Position numbers and translations under genes: made by a program
Source of the DNA: a virus
Virus record (IMG/VR): IMGVR_UViG_3300025305_002629
Span: 1 to 29,494 of that record
Length of the DNA stretch: 29,494 nucleotides
Reading direction: 5' to 3' (one strand)
Shown: one piece after another, positions 1-9,000 of the stretch
Numbering within the stretch: the first letter of the stretch is position 1
How the letters are laid out: each line of letters starts with the position of its first letter
Notes under the pieces: generated by a model
Database searches by the model: none
What the model saw: only the letters and a program-made list of their open reading frames with translations
What the model was told of the DNA's origin: nothing

Positions 1-1
1 C

Positions 2-3000
2 GAGGAGGGCTGGTGGTACGACCAGCTCACCTACGGCATGGCCGCCGGGTTCAACCGGGTGGGCGAGGCCGCCAACAAGGTGCTCGAGTCTGGTGTGCGA
101 ACCGGCGTCTATAAATACCTACCGGGAACGGCAATCCCTGCCCTGATACACCGGCTGGCTGTTGGTGAGGAGGGAGCCCAGCGCTTCCAAAAGGCGGCGG
201 CGGATCAGTTCAAGGGCGCGGCGGCGATCGCCGCCGAGGACGCCAAGATTATCGACATGGTGGCGGGCGAGACTCAGGGCGCACCGTTTGCCAAGAAACT
301 GGGCGAGGGCGCCATGAGCCTGATACCGTCGCTGGCGGGCGGTCCGGCGGGAATCTGGGGTATGGCGGTGGGTGGGGGTCTGCACTCCTACGGCAGCGCC
401 CTGGCTGATGGTGAGCGCGCCTACAAGGCGCAGGGATTTAGTGATGAAGAGGCGTTCAACAAGGCGCTGGCCCCGGCACTGGCGCAGGGGCTGGGCACGA
501 CACTGATCACCCGGGGTTTTGGCAAGACCGGTATCGAGTCAATCCTTGCGCCGGGAATGAAGGCCACCTTTAAGAGCGTGGGCAAAGCGTTTTTCAACGG
601 GGCCAAGTACGAGGCCACCGAGGAGTGGTGGGATCAGTTGTGGCAGTCGATTGTGCGCAAGATGACCTATCAGCCGGACCTGACCTTCGAGCAGGCGTTT
701 CAGGAGATGGCCGAGGCTGGTGTGATTGGCGGAATCCTTGGCGGCGTCGTTTCTGGGGTGAAGGGGGTTGAGGGTGAGGTTAAGTCCAAGATGCTCGATT
801 GGCAGATGGACAAGGACATCACCGAGCGCGGCCGTGCCATAGCGCTCGAGGAATCGTTGCCCGCCGGGTTTGCCGGTGAACCGGAGCCTGTCGGCATCAT
901 GGACACGCGCCCAGCCATCCCTAATCTTGAGGCGGACATACCGGACGTGGTGGGTGAAGGCCAGAAGGTCACGGTCAAGTACAAGGCACCGGGCGGTGGC
1001 GAGGGCATCATCGAGAGCGGCCCGGGCACCACGCGGGACACGATCCAGCGGCTGCTGTTCAACGCCAAGGCGGGCGAAGTGACCGAGGTACGAATCGACA
1101 CGGCACCGGAGGCGGCACCCGCACCGGAGCCGGTGGTGGAGGAGGCGGCACCGGAGGATGAATTTGCGCCGACTCCGGAAGAGGCAGCGATGGAGGCCGA
1201 AGCCTTTCCCGAGGAAGTGATCGAGGAAGAGGCTGCCCTCGAGGCGGAAGCGAGAGAAGAAGCGGAGGGAGAGGTACGGGCCGCTCGACTCTGGGCCCAG
1301 TCCTTGACTGAGAAGGGGATACCTAACGCTGAAGAGGTTAACCGAATCGCCGGTGAAATAAGAAAGACTAGCGAGGAAGCGGTAGATGCTTTCCTGAACG
1401 AAATTGAGAGAGCTACAAAGGCTCCTGCGCCTGAGCCGGTGAAGGAGGAGCCTGCACCTACCCCGACGCCTGCACCGGAGGAGGCGCCCGGGTTTGAGGC
1501 GCAAACGTATCAGGGCGAGCTCTCCGACGCACAGATTTTTCAGGTCCAGCAGTACGTCGAGGAGCAGGCGGAGCGTGGTGGGTTTAACCCGGAGGAGAAT
1601 GAGTCTTATGAGACTGTCTTACAGCTCAAGGAGGCGCGTCGGGTGCGTAAGGCGGCGGCCTCTCAGGGGATGCAAAAGATTCATGATCAGCAGCTTGAGC
1701 TTGAGAAGCGGCTGAATGAGCAGATCAAGGATTATTACAATGAGATTTTGGGGGAGTACCCGGATCAGTTCAAAACACAGTTGACACCGGACGAACCCCT
1801 GTTTAAGCAACCCCTGAACGAAGATGATAAGGATAGAGAAGCCACAAGACCTTCCGTGGTGGAGGAGCCGACTCGAGCACCTGAAGGAACAGGAGCCGGA
1901 CCTACTCAGGAGTCTGTGGGGCCAGAACAAATTGAAGAAGCACCTCGACCAGATCGCGGACCGGGCGCAAGAGTTGAACCACAGCCTACAGCAGAAAGGG
2001 CTGAGCGAGAGCCGGGCGAGGGAGGTCGTGCAGGCCGACGTGGTGAGCCCGATCGACCCGAGGGAGCAGAGGGAAGAGCTCCGGCCCCCGAGCCCGCAGT
2101 TGCTGAGCCAGTTGAGGGCGTGGGAAGAGCGGCTGGCGGAGAGCTAACAGATCCGAACCACAGCATTGAACCGGGCGACGAGATAGCGCCCAAGGGCAAG
2201 AAGGGCAAGGCCAACGCCAATCTTGCCGCCATCCGACTGCTCAAGCAGCTTGAGGCGGAGAACCGCCCGGCCAGCCCCGCAGAGAAGAAGGTGCTGGCCC
2301 AGTACACCGGCTGGGGCGGGGTCAAGGAGGTGTTCGAGCACGGCAAGGCGGCGGCCGGTAACGATCCCAACTGGGAGAAGGATTGGCGGCCACTCTATGA
2401 CGTGGTGCGTGCCGAGCTCGGTGACGAGGAGTATCGCCGGGCCTCGGCCTCAATCCTGAACGCGCACTACACGTCGGACGAGGTGATCGGTGAGATGTGG
2501 GAGGGCATCCGCAAGCTCGGGTTCAAGGGTGGGCGCGTGCTCGAGCCGGGCGCGGGCATTGGGCATTTCTTTGGCCTGATGCCCAATGATCTTGCCAACA
2601 AATCGCACCTGACAGGTGTGGAGATTGACAACATCAGTGGGCGCATCCTGGCCAAGCTCTATCCGCAGGCCAAGATTCACCAGAAGGGATTCGAGAAGGC
2701 CAACATCGCCAAGGGCAGCATGGATTTGATCGTGGGCAACGTGCCGTTTCACAAGGATGGCCCGGTGGACGGGGCGTATCCGAAGGCAAGCCTGCACAAT
2801 TATTATTTCCTGCGCGGCATTGACCTCCTGAAACCGGGCGGCCTGATGGTGGCGATCACGTCCAAGTCCACGATGGACAATGATGTGTCTAAGCAGTCCC
2901 GGGAATGGCTGGCGGAACGGGCCGATCTGGTGGGGGCGATCCGGCTGCCCAATGATGCCTTTGCCAAGAACGCCAACACACAGGTCACGACCGACATCCT

Positions 3001-6000
3001 GATCTTTCGCAAGAAGGACGGGATGCCGTTCAAGGAGGGCAACCTGTTCACGCGCAAGGCGGAAACCAAGACCCACAAGGGTGAGCCGATCAAGGTGAAC
3101 CAGTATTTTGTGGACAAACCGGACATGATGCTGGGGCGGTTGAGCCTTGAGGGTACGCTGTACGGGGGCGACCCGGAGATGGCGGTGCTGCCGCACAAGG
3201 GTCAGGAGCTTGGCCCGCAGATTGTGGAGGCGTTTGGCAAGCTGCCCGGGGAGGTGTTTGGCAGTGACACCACGGTCAACGATTTCACGGCGCCCGTGGA
3301 GGCGGCGCCCGGCATGAAGAACAACACGCTGGTGCTGCACGAAGGCAAGGTGGCTGCGGTGCGCGATGACGTGCTGGTGGCGCCCGAGTTCAAGCACGCC
3401 AAGACCCAGGGAGCGCGGGCAAGGGATTTTCTCGGGGTCAAGGAGGTGGCGCAGGCGATCAACCGGCTGCAGCTCGACCCGGCGGCGACCGAGGAGCAGA
3501 TCGAGGTGGAGCGTGCCCGGCTCAACAAGGTGTACGACGCCTATGTGAAGCGGCACGGGGCGTTCAACGGTTCCAAGTCGAGGTTCCTGTGGGAGCACGA
3601 CGTTGAGTTTCCCCAGCTCGCGGCGCTGGAGACGATCAGGAGCCAGTGGGTGCCCCGGATCGACAAGAGCGGCAAGGCGCGCACGGTCAGGGAGGATACC
3701 TACCACAAGTCGGACATCTTCAACCGCCGCACGGTGCGACCCCGGCTGGCGCCGACAAGCGCCGACACGGTGGGGGATGCACTGCAAATTTCATTAAGCT
3801 ACAAGAACGGGCTCGACCTTGGTTACATGGGGGGGCTGCTGGGGATCACGGCGGACAAGGCCAAGCAGTCGCTGCTCGAGCAGCAACTGGCCTTTGAGAA
3901 CCCGGACAACGGCAGGCTCGAGACGCCCGAGGAATATCTTTCCGGGCACGTCAAGGACAAGCTGCGGCAGGCGCGTGAGGCGGCCAGGGACAACCCGGCC
4001 TACGAGCGAAACGTGGCCGAGCTCGAGGCGGTGCAGCCCGCGCCGATTCCGTTGGAGAAGATTGGGTTTCGGATCGGCAGCCAGTGGATCAGTCCCAAGA
4101 TCATCGAGGGCTTCGTGCAGGACGTGCTCGGCACACCCTCGAGCGTCATTCACGTCAGTGAAACCGGCCATTGGAAAATTCAGGCTAGGGGTTATGCCCG
4201 CTCGAGCGCCAATGAAGTCACCTACGGTTTCCCGGCGGGGGACAAGCTGGGCACGGACCTGATCAATGCGGCGCTTAACATGAAGCAGCCTGCGGTGTGG
4301 GTGTCTGACCCGAGTGATCCTACCGGCAAGAAGAGAATGAAGGATCGTGTGCTGACCCGGCAGGCCCAGTTGAAACTTGATGAGATACAGCTCGCGTTCA
4401 CGGATTGGGCATTGAAGAAGCCGGAAGTGGCGCAGGAGCTCTTCCGTGATTACAACGAGCGCTTCAATGGCACGGTGGACCGGGTGTACCGGGAGCCCGC
4501 ATGGCGGCATTACCCGGGCGCGGCGGATCAAAAGGAATTATATCCGAGCCAGAAGCGTGCGGTGAGCCGCATCCTTCAGGGCAACACACTTCTTGCGCAT
4601 CAGGTGGGCACCGGCAAGACGTACACGATGGTGACGGCGGCGATGGAGATGCGGCGGCTGGGCATTGCCAACAAGCCGATGATCGTGGCACTCAACTCCA
4701 CGGTGGAGCAATTCAGCCGGGAGTTTAGGGAGCTCTACCCACAGGCCAAGGTGTTGGTGCCCACGGAAAATCAGCGGGACGCCAAGAACCGCCAGCGCCT
4801 GATGGCGATGATCAACACCGGGGATTGGGATGCAGTGATCATCCCTCACTCCTTCCTTGAGAAGATGCCGGACGATCCCAAGCGGGAGGAGGCTTATATC
4901 AATGAGGAGAAGGATGAGCTTCAGGCGGCGCTGATACAAGCCAAGGCAGCCGAGGGCGGTCGCTCGGTCCGGGCGACGACGCTCGAGTCGGCCATCAAGA
5001 GGCTCGACTCGCGGCTGGACGAGTTGCAGAAGCGCAAGGTGGACGAGGGCATGACCTTCGAGCAGCTCGGCGTGGATGCCATGTTCGTGGACGAGGCGCA
5101 CCAGTTTAAGAAGCTCTCGTTTGCCTCCCAGATGGAAACCATCAAGGGGCTGGATCGGGGCGCCAGCAAGAGGGCGAGCTCGCTGTTTCTCAAGTCGCGC
5201 TGGGTCATGGAGAACAACGACGGCAAGAATTTTGTGCTGGCAACCGGCACGCCGGTGTCCAACACGATCGCGGAAGCCTGGACGATGATCCGCTATCTCT
5301 CCCCGGAGACGCTGAAGAAGTTTGAGATGGAGCGCTTTGATTCCTTCGCCGGAATGTTTGGCAATACCACCACCGAGCCGGAGCTTACCGCCGGTGGGCA
5401 GTGGAAGCTGGTGCAGAGATTTGCCAGTTTCCAGAATCTGCCGGAGTTCAGGCGCGCATGGCGTACAGTGGCCGATCAGGTGTGGGCTAACGAAGTGGAA
5501 CAGATCAAGCTGCCGCCGCTTAAAGGGGGTGAAGTGCAGAACGTGGTGCTCGAGCGCACCAAGGCGGTGGAGGAACAGATTGCCAAGATTCAGCAGATGC
5601 TCGAGGAGTTCGAGAAGATGACCGGTCGGGAGAGGCGGGAGAACAGCCACATCCCGCTGGTGGCCACGGGGCTGGCCAAGAAGGCGACGATTGACATGCG
5701 CCTGATCGACCCGTCCCTGCCGGATGATCCCGGTAGCAAGGTCAACAAGGTGGTGGAGAACGTGCTGCAACGCTACCACGCCACGGCTGATAATTTGGGG
5801 ACGCAGTGTATTTTCTGCCAGAATGTAAAGACCCACATCGAGGGGCTCGAGCCGCATGAACAGTTCAATGTTTATGAGGAGATCAAGGCCAAGCTGATGG
5901 AGGGCGGTGTGCCGGAGCATGAGATCGCTTTTGTTACCGGTGGCATGAAGTCGGCAGAGAAGCGTGTGTTTGGCGAGAAGATGAATAGCGGTCAGGTGCG

Positions 6001-9000
6001 CATTGCCATTGGGATGACCGAGACGCTGGGCACAGGGCTCAACATTCAGGAGCGCATGGCGGCGCTGCATCATCTGGACGCGCCGTGGCGGCCGCAGGAC
6101 ATCGAGCAGCGCAATGGCCGCATCTCGAGGCAGGGCAACATGTACGCCACGCTGGGTGGTGTGGAAATCCTGACCTACGGCATGGAGCAGACGCTTGATG
6201 CGGCGATCTACCAGAAGCTCATGATCAAGGCGCAGGCCACAGAGTCATTGTTGCGGGGCGATGATGAGATGCGCGTGTCCGACGATGCCGCCAACGAGGT
6301 GGAGATGAGCTATGAGGAGCAGTTGGCGGCCTTTAGTGGGGATGAGCGCACCTTGCAGCGGGTTGGGCTGGGTCAGACGTTGCGCACGCTTGAGATGGCC
6401 CGGAGCAGTTTTGCCTCGCAGCAGGCCAAGGCGAGGGAGGATATTGTCAAGTACGAGGAGGAGCTGATCCCGCAGCTCGAGGAACGTCTCGAGCATGAGC
6501 AGGAGCTGGTGGCCAGGATTCCGGACAAGGTGGACAGCGTGGAGGTGGAGGGAAATACCTACACCGATCGCAAGGCCATCCGGATCGCGCTCGATGATTA
6601 CATCACAAAGCAGACGGCGGAGGCCAAGGCGAAGCAAAGCAAGGGGGTTGGTGCGGTTGTTACCGTCCACCATGCAGCGCCGCCGTTCAAGGTGAACGGG
6701 GAACTACTCAAGGCCACGGTCAAGGGCAGCTACGATCCCAACGCAGGCGATTGGGCCAAGGGGCCTGATGGCAAGCCTGCGGTGCAAATCCAGTATCAGT
6801 ACGAGAACCCGGTTCTGATGTCGTTGGTGGCCAACTTTAAGAGCGGGCAGGGGTTCCTGCAAAGCATGGACTCCAAGCTCAAGGAATTTCAGATGCGGCC
6901 CGAGCACACGGCGCGTGAGCTCGAGGGGTATCGCAACAATCTGCCGACGCTCCATGATGCGGTGAACAAGGAATGGCAGCGGCAGAAGGAGTATGATGAC
7001 GCGGTGCAAAAGATGGCGTTGCTCGATGCCGAGATCAAGGAGGAGCAGGAGGCGAGTGAGAAGGTTCTGCAGGCCGAGAATCGGGGCAAGGCTGGGCTCG
7101 ATCAGATCGACGAGCAGCAGAAGCGGGGCATGAAGATCGAACCCGGTGGCGGGCGTCCCGGTGAGGCTGGTTTTGTTAATTTCAATATCCTGGCTGATCT
7201 GGCCATCAAGGGCGCTGATCTGATGCGCAAGGGCTTCACCCACTTTGTGAGCTGGTCAGGCGCCATGAAGCGGGTGTTTGGTGATCGTGTGGGGCGCTGG
7301 TTAAAGAATGTCTGGAACAAGGTACAGCGTCAGAACCACGCCAAGGCGCTGAACCTCTCGCCGGAAGGTCTGGCTGCCAAGCACCGGATCGAGCGCAAGC
7401 GCGAGGTGGATGAGGAGGAGAAACCGGACTACGCCGAGGAAAGGCACCGCAGTTGGCTGCGCGATTATGTGACGCGGCAGAGTAAGAAGGTGATTTATCA
7501 CGGCAGCCCGGACCTGTTGCTCGCCCAGCAGGGCCTGAACATGCAGCACAACTACGATCAGGCGGCGGTCAAGCGGCAGGGAGAACAGCTCGAGGAGCAG
7601 CTTTGGAAGAGCCGCCCCGAGGGTTGGTCACTGCCAGGATTTCTGCGATCCGGGCCTTGGAAACGCCGAATTAAGGATTTTAAGGGGGTGTCCTTACCCC
7701 TCGCCGCTCATTTAAACGTCACAGGGCGCGATTCTGAGGGCAATTTTATCTTTGAACCCTTTGAAATGCGCGCTGGGCTCATGTCTAAGGCTCAATTCGA
7801 CAAGGGAGAGCACGATGTTGGCGACATGGTGATGGTGTCAAACCCGCTCACAGGCGAGCAGGATCAGCTTTACATCGACAAATACATCGAGACACCGGAC
7901 GGCCGCCGTGGGTTTCAGTTGATTCGAGAGATGCCTGCGCACATCCAGCAGGAGCTCTACAATCATTTTACCACTGACGAGTTCCCCGAGTTTGGCTGGT
8001 TTATCGACATGTATATCGACCCGGCGCTCAAGGACACCCGGCAGACAGTGGGCGGGGTTGAGATCCCGGTCTTTAACCGGTTCGCGCTGGCGGCCATGAT
8101 GGCCGAGAACAACCCGAACTTTGATCCGCTGGACGCCTACACGCCTGACGTGCTGGTGAGTCGCTCGCTCTTTGGCGCGATCCGCAAGGTGTTGCAGCTA
8201 CGCACCGGCACACGCTCGGCTGGGCGCAAGTACAAGACCGGGAAGAGCCGTGAAGAGGGCAAGGTGCTCGATCTTTTGAGTGGCTTTAATGTACGGGCGT
8301 TGCAGGCGATTCAGGAGCGCTCACGCAAGCGTTGGCTTAAACAAGTCATCAAGCACGGCAAGGCTTTTAAGGGAACCCACCCGCCGGAGGGCTGGGTGTC
8401 GCTCGAGCAGGGTGTTCCCGAGATTTGGGCGGCGATCAAGAAGGTGCGCGGTTGGAATCTGCCCAAGGACCCGATCACCGGCGAGGCTGCGTTTCCCGAG
8501 ACGGAGATGCGCTTGCAGGAACAGGCCGAGGAGGATGCGTTCAAGGAGTTCATGGGCGAGGCATTTCGGTTGCGGGGCAAACAGGTGGCCATCCCTCGGC
8601 CGCTCCTCGATGTGCTGGTCAAGCAGTACGCCAGCCAGCAGGCGCATGGGCCGCTGTATAACACGCTCACATGGATGTTGCGCAATTCGAAGATTCTGTT
8701 CCTCGGTGATCCAATCACGATCGTCGGTAATATCGTTGCCAACGACTTTTTCAATCTCGAGGCCGGGTTCCGGTACAGCACCGTCGGGGCGCTGAAAATG
8801 CTGGCGCTCGACCCGAAGAACGCCGCCCTTAATTTTCGCCGGGCGCGCAATCTATTTGTCGGCCAGGTTTTCAACCGGTTCATGGGCGCCCGGAAATATC
8901 TGCCCGGGCCGAACAGTAACTTCCGCGAGGCGATCGAGACGGTGTTGCCGGATGAAATCTTTGCGGACTCGACCCGGTTGCAGGACCTCAAGATCAAGTA

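Noticed and set aside
539-1504. Minus-strand ORF of 321 codons opposite the giant gene's N-terminal region
   Set aside because: Arg/Leu/Ser-rich translation of the Glu/Pro-rich plus frame, with no protein-like features.
4538-6073. Long minus-strand ORF (511 codons) opposite the helicase domain
   Set aside because: Shadow of the GC-rich giant gene: composition is Leu/Arg/His-rich and no motif is seen, while the plus strand shows intact helicase motifs.
7490-7560. ADP-ribosyltransferase start (VIYHGSPD) inside the giant protein
   Set aside because: Only the first motif resembles the family; the later catalytic motifs are not visible.
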